A model generated the notes under the pieces. The model was not told where the DNA came from, made no database searches, and worked only from the letters and a program-made list of their open reading frames with translations. DNA of 64,000 nt from Fomes fomentarius (Eukaryota > Basidiomycota > Agaricomycetes > Polyporales > Polyporaceae), in assembly GCA_022606135.1 (NCBI GenBank), contig JABYQN010000009.1, forward strand, positions 1,203,001-1,267,000, read 5' to 3'. Positions 45,607 to 58,986 of this stretch are shown in pieces. Positions within the stretch are counted from its first letter, which is position 1. Every line of letters begins with the position of its first letter. A program made the translations under genes and the position numbers.

Positions 45607-48185
45607 TTATCTCCAGGAAGAGGAAAGATTCTGAGTACCCGCAGAGGGGGTTGTGGCAGAACGGTTGGGATCGGACTCCCACACGATCTGCAGCGCACAC
45701 GAGGGCAGGATGGTCAGAGAGGGATTCCATGCACAACAGGAAGATGTCACTTACGCTTCCATCAGTCTCTTTCCTGATGAATTTGTACTCAAAGGTAGTG
45801 CTTGCGGGAATGCTGACCGACACGGTCCACGTCGGGTACGAAGCAGAAGACAATGCGATCTAGAGCGCGAATTGTCAGTACCACGAGCCACGTCGGGGTG
45901 GAATCCCGCAGGCCATGTGCAACTCACGGCGTTCGCGGCGTTCCAGCTTCCGAGCTGTGAAATGCTTCCGACGAGGAAGATGTTCTGCGAATGGCCTCGT
46001 CAGCTGATCATTCCAGGGAAAGCTGTGCTGGGAGGGGATCTCACCTCGCCGAATGTGGTTGTGGCGGTTACAGAGAAGTTTACAGTGACGTTGCCTCCGC
46101 CGCCACCGCCGTTGTTGCTACTGCCCTTCGCGCCGGTGTGGATCGCGACGGCGCTTCTCGCAGGCACCGTCGCGCTGAACGAACCGCCAGAGACGGTGAT
46201 GCTGATGATGTCCCTCCTGAGAAAAATACTCGAGGGGCTATGAGTAGTGGGGACGAACTTACGATGTACCGGAGCAGTTGCCTCCAGAAGACGCGCCACT
46301 GACAACATCGCAGTATGAGCCGTCGGGAAGCTGAGTCGTGAACGTCGTCGACCAAGCAGAGTCGTCGTTATTGATAGCGACAAAGCCCAATGCGCCTACA
46401 ACGGACGGATTTAAGTGTCGAACCCAGAGTGCGAAAGTAGTAGACGTACCGCGACCAAAGGCGATCTGTCGACCTTGAGGTGACTGCCAGTTGGTAAGCG
46501 CCGCGTTGCCGACGTTGTTCCTGAAGCCAACCATGCCGGCAAACGCGGTCCAACGGTGCTGACACAGCCATCCGTTCGATCCACCGCTGCCTGAGCACGT
46601 CCCAGCCCCACCATTGGGTGCACCAGCATCGGTATTGGTGAAGCCACTGTAGCTGGACAGGATCGTCGGTGTACCATATGGATGCGCAAGCGAGAAGATC
46701 GTAGCAGTGACATAGGTGTTGGAGGGAGAATTGTTATTGAGCGAATCGCCGTTCTGTGTCCGACAATCATAAGCTACCGCATTGAATGAAAACATATGTT
46801 AGAAACTGACCCTTTCCGTGTCATGGTTTACGACGAACACATTCGCGCCTGAGCCTGCCACCCAACCTGTAGAAGACCATTAGAAAAGGTTGCACGAGCG
46901 GAGACAAACTGCCATACCGCGATTGTCAAAACTTTGAAGGCTGGAGATATCGCCGTTTAGGAAAGCATCCTTTATAGCCGAGGTGTACCGGAATCTGGTG
47001 GAATGGGTGATCAATCATGTATCATGGCGGGATGGTAGGGATGGTGAATAGATTTTCAACGTACTCCTGGACATCACCTGCGCCGTCATCAAGGCGTACG
47101 TTAGTAAAGGTAAGAATTTGACGTATAATAACTCGAGGATTGCGCACCATTGCCGGTGTATTCGCTAGGAGTGACCGGCTCGCCAGCGCCATAAATGACC
47201 TCTTGCGAGATATATGGGGTAGAGTTCAACCTCGACAAGATGTTGGCAATGTCACCAGTAGCGATATCTGATGCATAAGTCAGCCCTCAATGATTCCGAG
47301 ACATAGGTGGGGGAATCTGAACTCACGTTTCGCGGCGTCGAGACGGAAGCCATCGGCGCCCAGCGACAAGAGGTCGTTTCCGTACGCAGCAAGGCGGCTC
47401 CGAACGTACTCGGTATCAGTTGCGAGGCTGTACACCTATCGTAAGCGAGGGTTATGACGAAGTGGAGGAGGATGTACGCGTACTCGGCAAGGTTGACAAG
47501 CTCACACGTTTGGACTTGAGCTCGGCTAGAGTAGTCGACGATGTCGTCACCGCTGGTAAGGCCGCAGTGATGGAAATCCTGGGTTTGATAGATGCCTGGG
47601 TAGTTGTAGTGCGTAAAGGAGGACCCAGCAACGCCCGTGCCAGATTCGACGCCGGCCATGTGGTTCCAAATAGTGTCTGCACGTCGAGGTGGAGCGATAA
47701 GCAACTGTGGCGCTGGCCGGCTGATGGACGGATGTAGGAAGATACTTACCAACGATGACACCAACACCGGCGGCATGGCAGGTATTGATCATGTTCGCAA
47801 ATTGGTCGCGATTGCCACGCTTGGAGGTGAGCGTGTATGAGACCGGCTGGTAGTCCGTCCACCATTGACTGCCCTGGATGTGCTCCGCCGGAGGGCTCAC
47901 TGAATGCAATGTGGAAAGACGTGAGTATGGTTTTGCCAAGTGCTATAGCATCCCGAACAAACCTTGAACAAACCCATACCCGGCAGGCCCGATGAAGTTG
48001 GTGCACTCGGTGGCGACGCTGTCCCATGACCACTCGAATATCTGGACGATGACCGTTTTGTTTGTGGAAGGAGCGCGGGCAGCCAACGAGTGACCGTCAG
48101 TCGAACGGAGGAACGGCGCAGCGCCAGCGGCTGAGAACAGGGCGCCGAGGCTCGTGAGCCCAACAAGCTTGGACCAAGGAGACAT
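45607..48185 (-). CDS. secreted alpha-amylase, GH13 with CBM20
   Basis: Fourteen exons: 48185-47963, 47899-47750, 47676-47484, 47427-47327, 47267-47148, 47077-47065 (13 nt), 46994-46918, 46866-46811, 46753-46450, 46395-46263, 46216-46045, 45984-45928, 45859-45755 and 45687-45607; 594 aa. The signal peptide ends near AAGAA. Catalytic residues by motif: nucleophile Asp219 ([10 protein letters not shown]), acid/base Glu245 (ISQEVIYG), Asp308 (VVNHDTER); DTIWNHMAG carries the other conserved His region. Domain C follows, then a Gly/Asn/Ser linker and a CBM20 (about residues 499-594). It hydrolyses internal alpha-1,4 bonds of starch outside the cell, and the CBM20 targets raw starch granules. The truncated paralogue lies 0.7 kb downstream. 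Confidence 0.95.
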
Positions 48186-51100
48186 GAGAGAAGGCTTTAG
48201 ACAAGCTGAGTTGATGGAGCAAAGTTGTGGAGGGGGTGCTGATTATGTCGCCCCATGACAAGGGGGACTTTAAGTAACTGTGAAATCATGGACCTAGTTA
48301 GACGGCACTGTCCCGATTTTCCGTGCATGTCACAGAATATGGAAGTTGGCTTGGAATCGGCGCCGGCCACACAAAGATGACATTGCATCATGGATCTTCG
48401 TGTTGGGTAACCCATTTGGCGGGCCAATGGGTGAAGTCCGGAGCGAGAAGCGTACACGAAGCCTCTCAGCTCCTCTCAGCAGCTCGCACCTGACGGAGGG
48501 ACCGAGAGCGATGAAGGCCGTGAAAGTCTGTTGTGAGGGAAAGATCAGTGGGCAATTCTTAATCTGGGAGAGCAGAGAGATCACCGGACGTGCAAGGAAC
48601 GGCGCGGACAACATACATCACCAAATATAGGCATCGTAGCATATGCACCATGAACATCTCTGATCGAAGCATTTCTGTTGAATTCACAGTGGAGGGCACG
48701 AACCACGACAGGCGTCCGATCCTCGGAGAGCGCGCCCGAGGTTACGACAGCAGAAAATACTCGCCAGGGGCCAAACCGGCGAAAGTGCGACGGTTCGAGC
48801 TCAAGGTTTGCTTCCGCGCTCAGACTCGGAGTCGGGACTGGAGCTTCAAGTCGATCTGAACTCTACTTTGCGTTGGCATTGTCAAGGAGAGTGCCTTCTG
48901 CCCGCTCGGTCAACCGGTCACCAAGTTGAGGCTTGACGATACCCGGCAGTAACCGGTGATACTTACCGAAGGCCCAGGATTGGTTCCCTGGATTTGACGT
49001 CATCCCTTCCGTGTAGCCATCATGCCTCACATTTTCCTAGATCTGAGGATGAATTGCGATATCAGTCCAGAACATGATAGCGGTCAGAAAAAATAAGTCA
49101 GCTAAACGCCACTAATTCCGCTTACGTACGTTGTCCTGCATGGGAAATGAGAGCCCCGATCTAATCCTGAGCGCTTCAACGTTGAGGTTGTACGACTGCA
49201 CATTTTTCATCACTGTTTCCTTCATCTTGAGTTCCGCTCCAACAGAGACCGAGCTTGACACCGGAGTGTCCTTTTGCCACAGTCTCGGAGTGTCGTATCA
49301 CAGTATTCCTCGTCGTCGTCGTCGTCGTCGTAAGAGTACACCGGGCAGAACTTGAGCAGAGCGCGGTAGTGCATATTATCCGATCCTTCGCCCGCGCCTG
49401 CCCTTGACTTCCACTCAGCCCAGGATGACAGGCTGCCCAGTCGAGGTGCGATAGGCCGCCGGACCTTTGGTATACGGAAGTTGCTGACCAGGTCATGCAT
49501 ATGGTGCAAGCTCCGACCGGCCTCAGGGCGCGTAGATGTCGTGCGAGCCTAGCAGGTCGGGCTTGAGTATGAAATCATTGTCGATCTGGCCCTTGAGTGG
49601 ACCAGTTGCCTTCGTGCTGCGCCCGACTACACCTCGTCCGACTACAGGGCGCTCGGTGACATAGCAAACAGAGGGTGGCTTGGTCAACATCGGACTCGGA
49701 GCGCGGGGGGCGGAACAGATGGAACCGGGGAACACCGAACGTACTCCAACGAATGGAGTGATGTCATCTGAAAAAAAAAACGCAGAGTAGTACGGCGAGC
49801 TTGGAGGCTTGAATACGAAGCCGGCCTTTGCTGGGGCGACCGGTGTTCTCGGGCAATGAGGATGCCGGGAGGAGACTGCATAATGATCGCTGTCAGAGGA
49901 AAAATTTGAAGGTAGCATCGGTGTGCGACAGTACATACTGATGCAGCCACAAACGCGCTGAGGGGCGGAACCTGGAAGATACCGTCCCAGTACGAGCCGA
50001 ACGTGAGGTGGACGCTGTTTGCATCGATCATGTTCCGGTCAACTTGACAAGCTGATCAGTGACACGTTTGGGATTTGGAAACAGCCTCGGAACACTGGTA
50101 CGGCGTCTGCTCATTGGCATTGGAGGCTCCAAGTATTATGATCACCGCTCCCCTGTCGTACCGGTCTCAGGGCTCCATCGTAAAGTTTACCTATGTCGGG
50201 TGCCCAGAGCACGCAACGACCTGGGAGATGGACCTTAGAGCAGTTGGGAAGCACCGAACCAGCACGTGTCCACGAGCTAAGGGCAACGATTTGAGTATGA
50301 GTGGGCGGCTGACTTGGGGCCCGCAGAGGATAACTCACCCAGTCAAACAAGGGCGAAGTTGAGATATTGATACCCTCGTGAACCATGTAAGGAAGACACT
50401 TGGAGTGTTGGTGGACGTACGTTCGCTGCGGAGGGGAGAAAATGTCATCGCTCATGCAACAATCCATTTCGGTAGCAGCACTGACAATTTCCCGGAAGAG
50501 GGTTGGGAACCGCGAACGCGAGTGTGGCCAATGAGAGGAACGCCGGATCTCGTGTCGGGTGAGGAAAGCCGAGTAGCTTGCAATGCTTTTTATTGGATAC
50601 CTGCCCAATGCCTGCGGTCATCATGATGCACATCTACAGTGCGACCGTGAATTTCAACACCGCTTACTACACGCCACGCAGAGGCTCTGAGAGCTTGGTA
50701 GTGGCTGTTGGATTGATGCACATGCTACATATTATAACTGGCCGGGCTCAAAGTACCTGCCTGGAGCAACCCCTTAGAACAGTGATCGGACTTGCGATAC
50801 TGCGAAATACAGCGAACGTGCAGCTTGCAGCAGTGCTCGTATCGGGTCCCCTATCGTCCCAACCAGATTCTCCACAATATCAGGCCCTCGGTAATGGCTG
50901 CCTAGAATATTGACGATACGACTGGGGTACTTACGCACTGTGTTCATGTCTAACCTGGACGGTTGTTCTGTTGTTCGTGTAATGTGCCTCCTGCGCTCTA
51001 GCAACAAATCGAGGGCAATTCAAGCCAGCGCTCACAGCGAGACGCGAAGGAAGAAGAGATATATCAGGCCGTTGGTTTCATTCAGATCGGCATATATGCA

Positions 51101-51325
51101 ACATAGGCACGTCGCCGCCTCGCGGTCTTGTTGTCAGATAGCTCCGAGGTTAAATGAATCAGCGATCTTGGGACCTATCTGTGACCTCAAAGGCGTATAA
51201 CACATACTTAATGGCACACTCACGCAGGCGAACTTCCGCAGAAAAAATACATGTTCGTGGGATGCGGGATCGTAGATGCGTCATAACCATAGAGAGTACA
51301 AGCATGGGTCAACAGTAGGAGTGAC
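48186..51325. other. 3.1 kb gap with possible relics
   Basis: On the minus strand, ATG 50031 opens a 31-codon exon (GSYWDGIFQVPPLSAFV) with a good donor at 49938. The following frame (49856-49523) is broken by a ten-adenine run near 49771 and changes frame, suggesting a decayed gene. A CGT repeat lies at 49311. I see no intact gene. Confidence 0.45.
49311..49330. repeat. CGT trinucleotide microsatellite
   Basis: Almost seven perfect CGT units. They lie in sequence without a supported gene. Confidence 0.9.
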
Positions 51326-52118
51326 TTATACGACAGTACCTGCGTTCGAAGCAATACGCGGCCAGAGATCCGCCTAGGGTTCTACATCTCAGCATCCTGA
51401 AGAGGACTGTTGGATGAATATACACTCACGCATTCTTTTGCGACTGGGCCAGTGATAGCAGAGCCCTTCATCTCACCCTTGGGGTTGACAATGACGCCAG
51501 CGTTGTCCTGCAGAACCTTCTCAGGACAGATCTGAGCATCGATATCAAGGTAACACGCACCTCAAAGTAGAGGAAGACACCATCTCGCCTGCGCCATGCC
51601 TTGCGTTGACGGACAACAACAGCGGGCATCGCTGTAGATTCATAGGTGTGAGTACCGTTCTTCCTACGGCGCACGATCCAACGAGGCCCATCCCATTCCA
51701 ACACCCTCCCCCCTCTAGCCCGCGGAATTTCAACAGTATGACTCACTCTTCTTCCTCAATTCGGGCTTTCCCTTCTTCACGGAAGCAACAACCATGTCGC
51801 CAACACCAGCGTCAGGGAGACGGTTCAAGTGCGAACCCGTGCCGTACGCCTCAATAACGAAGAGCGACTTGGCACCGCTGTTATCCGCACAGTTGAGAAC
51901 TGCGCCAGTGGGGAGACCCATGGTCATCCGGAACTTGTTGCCAGAGGCACCCGACCCTGTTGCGGAGAAGGGGAGCAGAGCATTTCGCCCAGGGTCAGGA
52001 CCACCACGGAAGCATGACAGTAGCACAAAGCGTACGAACCTGCCAAACGAGCATATCTAGTGTCAGCACTTCATCAAGGCAACCCGCATCCTCTAGAGTA
52101 CGTACCGCGTTTCGACAT
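51326..52118 (-). CDS. RPL23: 60S ribosomal protein uL14 (RPL23)
   Basis: Five exons: 52118-52106 (13 nt), 51956-51747, 51631-51561, 51507-51430 and 51373-51326; 139 aa, the usual eukaryotic size. The sequence follows uL14 closely: [93 protein letters not shown] and RIASNAG. Part of the 60S subunit near the sarcin-ricin loop and the inter-subunit interface. The first exon encodes only four residues plus one base and is followed by a 149-nt intron, long for this locus. That is common in ribosomal protein genes, where first introns may carry enhancer or regulatory elements. Confidence 0.97.
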
Positions 52119-52590
52119 TTTGCTTGAGGACTTGATGAAGTTGCTAGACTCTCGGATTCGATACACTATCCTAACACAAGGTTTGAGGCGGCAAATGCCG
52201 CCACAGCAACTGTACAGTTCTTCGGCAAATAGCGGGCGCCGCAACGAACCGGGGCGCTCGATTAAATGAGCGCTTGCACTTCAACTAGATTGAGCCACTC
52301 ATTTGGTTTGACTTTCTTTCGCCTCTTGATCCACATATCCATAAGGAACACACTTTGTAGTCATCTTCGTTCTTACCAGATTACATACAAGTCGACTATC
52401 CCCAAGCATTAGAGGTCTACGCGACGGTGCAATCTTGAAAGCACCTCGTGAGGTACACGCATGGACAATGTTTGCTTTATTGCTAGAAGTACAACACAGA
52501 GATAGCTGCGCAACATATGCTTGTACAGAAATATAGTCCGTATCAGATCAAATCCGACCCTAGGGTCAACGCTCTCTAAAAGGAATAACC
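52119..52590. other. intergenic
   Basis: Promoter of the uL14 gene and 3' UTR of catalase. It includes a TTTGACTTTCTTTCGCC pyrimidine stretch near 52307. No further feature. Confidence 0.5.
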
Positions 52591-54648
52591 CTAGACAGCC
52601 CTGTACTTGTAGCGGATGGCATGGGCCGCTGGCTTGACCGGGAGGGGCTTGACCTTCGGTGCACCGATTGCCTCCGCGATACGGTCGGAGAGGGTCTGGT
52701 CAACAGCAGCGAACACGGACACTAAAGATACCCTTCGTCAGCAAACACACAGCATTTGTCAAGGTGGAAGAAAAGTGGACGTACGCTGCCTAGCCTTGAT
52801 CTCCGCGCTCTTCACGTTTTTGAAGTGGCCTGCGACGTTGCTGACGTAGTGGTCGCGGTCGACGTCGCTGAAAACCTTCTGCCAGAGCGCACGAGGCTGC
52901 TCGAAGTCCACTGCAACAAGCGCGAGACGGTGTCAGCATGAGATGAAATACGATCAGAGTCAAGTTGACGTACGCTCAGTGATCTCGCTGAGGTCGCTCT
53001 GGGCGGTGCCGAGGAAGACCTCGTGGTCGATGTTTTCGTACGGCTTCGGCTTGTACTTGAGCGGCACGATGCTACTCTGGTAGTTCGGGCGCGAACCCTG
53101 GTTGTTGAACGTCATAGGACCATCGCGCTGGAAGTTTGCAACGGGCGCGATCGGCGCGTTGACCGGCAGCTGATTGTAGTTAGCTCCGAGACGGTGACTG
53201 CGATTTGCATGAGTATACTAGACATGGGTCCGTGTCAATGTGCGGGCATACCGGTGAGTGTCTGGGTAGGAGAACAGACGGGACTGGAGTACAGGGTCGG
53301 CAGAAGGCTCGATACCAGGGACGGTGTGCGATGGCGAGAACGCCGCCTGCTCGATCTCGGCGAAGTAATTGTCGGCGGGCTTGTTAAGCACGATCTTACC
53401 AATGGGGCGGAGCGGGTAATCCTTGTGCGGCCAGACCTTGGTCAGATCCAGGATGTTGTAACGGAATTTTTCAGCCTGCTCAGTCGTCATGGTTTGCTGT
53501 ACGCCCGGGGTACCCATTAGCTATGCCCGGGACAGACGCTACTATAAATGCAGATACGCACGACGTAGACAGTCCAGGATGGATACTTGCCCTTCTCAAG
53601 GTCCTCGAAGAGTAGCTGAAGACCATATTCGGGATTCTCACCAGCGAGCTTCGTCGCCTCCGCATCCGTGAGCGTCTCGAACCCACCGTCCTTGCGGACG
53701 TGGATCTGGACGTAGTGGAACTTGCCATCCTCGTTCACGAATTTGTAGGTGTGGCCGGAGTAACCGTGCTGGTTGTGGTACCCGTTGGGAGTTCCGCGGT
53801 CCGAGAACAGGATCATGATCTGGTGAATGCACTCGGGGTTAAGCGAAAGGTAGTCCTATGGGCAATAGCCAATCAGCCGATTGGTAAACTATCCCAATGG
53901 TTATTGCCTTACCCAGAACGCATCAGCATCCTTCAGATGGGTCTGCGGGTCACGCTTCTGGGTGTGGATGAAGTGGGGGAACTTGGCGGGGTCACGGATG
54001 AAAAACACAGGAGTGTTGTTGAAGACCCAGTCAAGATTGCCCTCCTCAGTCTTGATCTTGATAGCGAAACCTATAGCGAGAATGCACTAGAGGAATGGAT
54101 GAAATAGAACGAGTATCGTGCAAACTAACCTCGGGGGTCACGGGCAGTGTCCGCGGAACCGGACTCTCCCCCGACGGTGGAGAACCGCATCGTGACAGGG
54201 GCCTTGGTGCCAACCTTCTTGAAGAGCGCCGCGCACGTCAGATCCTTGATGTCATGGGTGACCTCGAAGTACCCATGGGCACCCGCGCCCTTGGCATGAA
54301 CGACACGCTCTGCACATCGACGAGCTTAATGAGTCCTAGCACAGCAATGAGAACACAAAGCAGCAACTACGCACCGGGGATACGCTCGCGATCGAAATGG
54401 GCAAGGAGATCGATGTGGTGGAAGTCTAGAAGGGCGGATCAGTCGATGTCGTTGCGATAAGCCCCATACCCCGCATGCTGGAAGCCTGGGAAATATGAAG
54501 GCAGATATGACTTCGATTACACACCTTGGAGGAGCAGAGGCCCGATGCTGCCGACGCGCTGGGCAGCGTACGGCCGTGCGATGGGCGCACCCGTCGAGGT
54601 TGTGTAATGGGCTCCGTCCTGCGAGTTGGAGACGGCGTGGGACGGCAT
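52591..54648 (-). CDS. catalase (monofunctional, heme)
   Basis: Nine exons: 54648-54525, 54425-54375, 54309-54130, 54070-53913, 53855-53562, 53496-53252, 53197-52974, 52910-52785 and 52721-52591; 510 aa, the size of small-subunit (clade 3) catalases. Catalytic His63 is in [17 protein letters not shown]. The distal Asn region is [19 protein letters not shown], and heme-ligand Tyr346 is in [34 protein letters not shown] is the classical catalase signature region. It decomposes hydrogen peroxide to water and oxygen. The C-terminus YKYRAV lacks a peroxisomal SKL signal and there is no signal peptide, so a cytosolic enzyme is inferred. Confidence 0.97.
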
Positions 54649-56395
54649 TCTTGCGACTCTTTGAGAACAGGAGGAAAGATTGTTGGAGAAATGTGAGTGC
54701 GGAAAGCAGCTGGCGGGGAGGGAATGGCAATGGGGCGCATCCTATTTGTAGGCGGGCGCTCCCTTGCCAGTCACAATTCCTGTGAGGTTCCACCGGGCTG
54801 GGCTCCACTGAAGGCAGCATGTCAGCAGGTCACGGAGCCAAACTTTGAGAACACACCAAACGGGTTGAGTAATAGACACAAGAACCACAGACTAGCCTGC
54901 ACGTGACATGAATCAGCCTCAGGGGTTTCCAATCCCCATCCGATGATTCGACCGTCGGGAGATCCGCCTTGCCAAACCTTCTGTGGGTTATGTCTGGGCC
55001 GCCTAACCTTTGACTGCGCACAGATTCGATCTGCGCGAGTACGGTCAGCCAGAGTGCGTTGGAGCGCAACCGCATCTGCCCGTGCCCTTCATGGTCGTTG
55101 ACTACTCTAGCGAGACTCGTCACGAGTGTTGGAGATGGACTCTGTAATGCACGTCGTGAACAGATATTTTGGGACCGACAACAGAAACGTGGGTACCTTC
55201 AATTCACATTCTAACCTGTCCTGTGAGAACGAACATGCCAGGCAGTCGCAGTAGCACGCGACATCGGACGCCTCGTTGGCATTCGAGCATCACAGAAGAG
55301 CGCGTCCTTGATAGTACTCGGACGGCCAGACATCGCGGGGCGCCCCCTGGGGTCCCGTGTCCTGTCCATCTGACAGGAGTAACACAACTAGAACGAAGCA
55401 CAGGGGCTTCTTTCGGTCACGTTCGTCCGCTCTACGCCATCTCATAATCACGACAGGTCACGATATAACATGGCCACCGTACGTGAACATCGTATTAGGG
55501 TGCCACATCGGCGCGGCTTGGTGGCTTCCTTCCTATCTGGCCCGAGACCAGACCCTAAGTCGTACGGAGCCGGGTCATGCAGAACACTTGACTTCTCCAT
55601 TGAGTTGAAGCCACTCTCGAGGACTCGTGGCGACTACCGCCTACAGGTTGAATGAACGGCCCGGCTGGAGTGGGAAACTAGCTTGGATGAGTTCAATGCA
55701 AGACTTGGAGAGGACATGACAGCGCCAGAAAGCAGAGGTTGTGGGAATAGCGAAGGAACCTTTGTATGCAGGTGCATCCACGTACGCAGTTGCTCCCAAG
55801 GAGTGAGAATCCTTTGAATGGCACGACGTAACCGAGGCGGTAGACCACATGCGGCACGGATGAACCAAGGACTTGATATCTACAGACCAGAAACAACTTG
55901 GATCCGGTGAGAGTACAAGATACCCAGAGAAGCCGTCTATCAGAAACGTACCTGCAGCTGTTGATACGTTGGCTACGCTCACTGTCCTCTATAGCATAGG
56001 CGATCGCGCGTAAGACCCGCATCAAGCATGTGGAGAATCTGTCAGGGTACCGTCCAGCTCGTACAAGAAGACTCCGGGAGGGGTAATTTCATCGCCTCGT
56101 GTACCACGAGCAGGTGCGAACTGACAACAAAGCCAGACCACTGGTCCCCGACTGACATGCCTTACGGCTCTTCTTCCGTCTCGCTCTTCCGCTTACGTGG
56201 GTCATGGTATCCGTAATTGAAGGATGGTCCAGAATACTATAGAATGTCCCACAAAAGACTAGTATACGGCCTTTCGATCTTCTCCAACCTAAGCTCGTGC
56301 AGTCCCTGTCAGACAACGTCCCAGGAGCGTCAATCAACTCGTGATCTCGTTTTGCTTTTATAGATACACTCACCCCGGTCCCAAGCTACGAACCC
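54649..56395. other. 1.7 kb gap, nothing recognised
   Basis: Only short overlapping frames are present. The right part contains the SDHB 3' UTR and the left part the catalase promoter. Confidence 0.5.
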
Positions 56396-57563
56396 TCACT
56401 CAGTAGCAAGCTCGAGCTTCATCTTGGCGATGGCCGCGGCGGGGTTGAGCCCCTTAGGGCATGTACGTGTGCAGTTGAAGATGGTGTGGCAACGATAGAG
56501 ACTCAGCTCGTTCTGCATCTTTTCCTTGCGGTGAGCCTTGTAGGTGTCCTGTATGATGGGATGTCAGGAATGTTCGCGCAAACATACTATAGGAACGTAC
56601 CCGAGAATCTGCGATCCACCGGTAAGCAGCCATCAGGGTCGCAGGACCCAAGTACTCATCCTGGTTCCACCAGTAGCTTGGGCAGGAAGTCGAGCAGCAT
56701 GCGCAAAGAATGCACTCGTACATGCTACAGAAAATGTGAATATGCGGGCATGTGAAGATGAGATAGAGCAGGGTTGAGGCGATGACGTAGTATGTAGCGC
56801 ATATACGCGTCAAGGACGTTGTTACGAGAGAGCGCATGGACGTACCCGTCAAGTTTTTTCCTGTCCTCCTGTGACTGCAAGAACTCGCGGTCTGCTGGTG
56901 GGTTGTCGTTCTGGAGGTAAGGCTCAATCGACTTGTATTGCTTGTAGAACTGAGTGAGGTCGGGGACGAGGTCCTTAACAATGTACACTGAACCGCCGCA
57001 GTCAGTAACACACTTTGTAAAGAGAGTATGCACGCGTACTATGAGGGAGGGGGTAAATCTTGGTGTCCTTCGACGCGTTTCTGTCGATCCTGCAGAGGCA
57101 TGCCAGCGTGTTCTGGCCGTTAATGTTCATGGCGCAAGAGCCGCAGATACCCTCGCGGCATGACCGGCGGAAGGTGAGCGTTGGATCGATCTCATTCTTT
57201 ATCTTAATGAGCGCGTCGAGAATCTGAGAGGAGAAGACGACGGTATGAGGAGCGCGGCACACGAGACAGGAGGTAGAGCGGACTGACCATAGGCCCACAT
57301 TGGTTGAGGTCGATAGTGTACGACTGCAAAGTAGGCTTCTTCGAGGGCTCATCGGGGTCCTATGTCCATGCGATTGTCTTCAATATCTCGTGCTGCGCCA
57401 AGCAAGCAAGGCAACTGCTACGACATACCCAGCGGTAGATCTTGAACTCCTTGTCCAAGACAGGCTTCTGGACTGGAGTTGCCTGGGCGCGGATAGCCGA
57501 AGTGGCGAAGCCGCGGGCGGACTGCCTGAGGACACTGGAGCGAGCGGCGACGAGGGACTGCAT
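56396..57563 (-). CDS. SDHB: succinate dehydrogenase iron-sulfur subunit
   Basis: Six exons: 57563-57429, 57359-57288, 57223-57040, 56987-56846, 56724-56601 and 56548-56396; 269 aa. The N-terminus [19 protein letters not shown] is a mitochondrial presequence. Three cluster motifs are intact: [2Fe-2S] Cys91, Cys96, Cys99 and Cys111 ([21 protein letters not shown] with one residue to spare each side), [4Fe-4S] [12 protein letters not shown], and [3Fe-4S] [17 protein letters not shown]. As part of complex II in the inner mitochondrial membrane it carries electrons from the FAD subunit to ubiquinone, linking the TCA cycle to respiration. No residue is missing; a known fungicide-resistance His in CHTIFNC is present. 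Confidence 0.97.
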
Positions 57564-58986
57564 GGTGGTCGTTGTGTGGAATGAGGGATTCAGGGAGAGG
57601 TCGGAGGAGACGGTGCACTTGATTGAGCGAGTTGCATCCGGAAGCGCCTGTTTACCCCGGTCTCTTCGGCCGCATTCCTCCGATCCAATCACGCGCTCTC
57701 AATTTCGCCTTCCCGATGGTCGAGGCGCATAGCGCTAGATAGCACCGCGTTTTCAACTTGAAGCTCTTCCTCGTTGTCACCGTTCATCTCCGTAGGCATA
57801 AGTACACCCTCAGTAACCGCACTCGCCGAAATCGAACGTTGACGAACACGGTGGCCAATCACCTCGCTCCTCACAACTGGCGGCTTTCCAGCATCAAGTT
57901 CTCACCCTGTGAAACCACCATACCCTTCAACTTATGTTCTTGATGTCGGTCGCATGGTGAGCTCACACCTCTACTTATGTTGAGTGCTAGTAATGCGTTC
58001 ACAGTCCACTAGTTCCGATCATGGCACTCCTTTGAACACCGGTGATGAATCTACCGAGTCGGGGTCTTTGGGACACCCTCGACCCTACCACAGCCCAGAC
58101 TTATTGGCACAGTGCCTGCAAGGCAGCAGCCCGAGCACGTGGATTGCACACTCTAGTCGGCCACCCAATAAGTCAACGAACGTAAATGCAGCGGATTACT
58201 GCCTACGCGGCAGCAAGAAGACGCTCGAAGACGGCGTGTCGCCCCAGTTTGCGAAAGCGGACTCGATCTCGTTCGTGTGGATGATGCACGGAGCGAACAC
58301 CCGAACCTGGATCACAGCTATATGCAGCTCGCGACCACCAAACCGTGGTACAGGTAGGTCTTGTCATTCATCAAGGAGAACGATGTCGCTTTTGTGTTCT
58401 ATATTCTGAGGAAGCAGGTGTATGACCCTCGGAAGAGACCAACAGAACAGTTTGCACAGAGGGCGCATCCATCGCCGTTCTTGCAATCTTGTTGTTTCAG
58501 AACCTGTCGTTGTCATCTCTGTCGTGCCGTGTTCGTTACCGATCATGTATCGTATCCTCTACCGCTATAGTGTATCGTATGCTCCTTTCACTTGTGATCC
58601 TTGCACTGGTGCGACGTCGTCCGAGCTTGTCACTATATCTCCTGGGAGTATACAGGGAAGATTATATTTCATACAATAAATGTATCGTACCATACGTTCG
58701 TGCCACTAGAGACGACAGAAAACATAATCCATAGCCTATCATCAGAGCACAAGACGATCTAAACGACCTCCAGATACAAAAGATGCACATTTGAGTCATG
58801 TCAACGACACACGCAACGGAAGAGGGACAAGAGAATAATAGCGAGGAGAGAAGAGGAGAGGGCTATGAAACATGCTGCATGCTGGCGCGAGATAGCGAAG
58901 TGTATTGTATCCATGTCATCAGCGGGGTAAGGGTACGAGGGCCAAGGGGGGAATAGAGTCTATGGTGGATGCGGCGTTAGAGGCTG
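57564..58986. other. 1.4 kb gap, nothing recognised
   Basis: A plus-strand frame at 57984-58409 shows no domain or splice support. SDHB promoter on the left, 3' UTR of the FHA-RING gene on the right. Confidence 0.5.

Noticed and set aside
47420..47737. Plus-strand frame inside alpha-amylase
   Set aside because: It is the antisense shadow of amylase exons 3 and 4.
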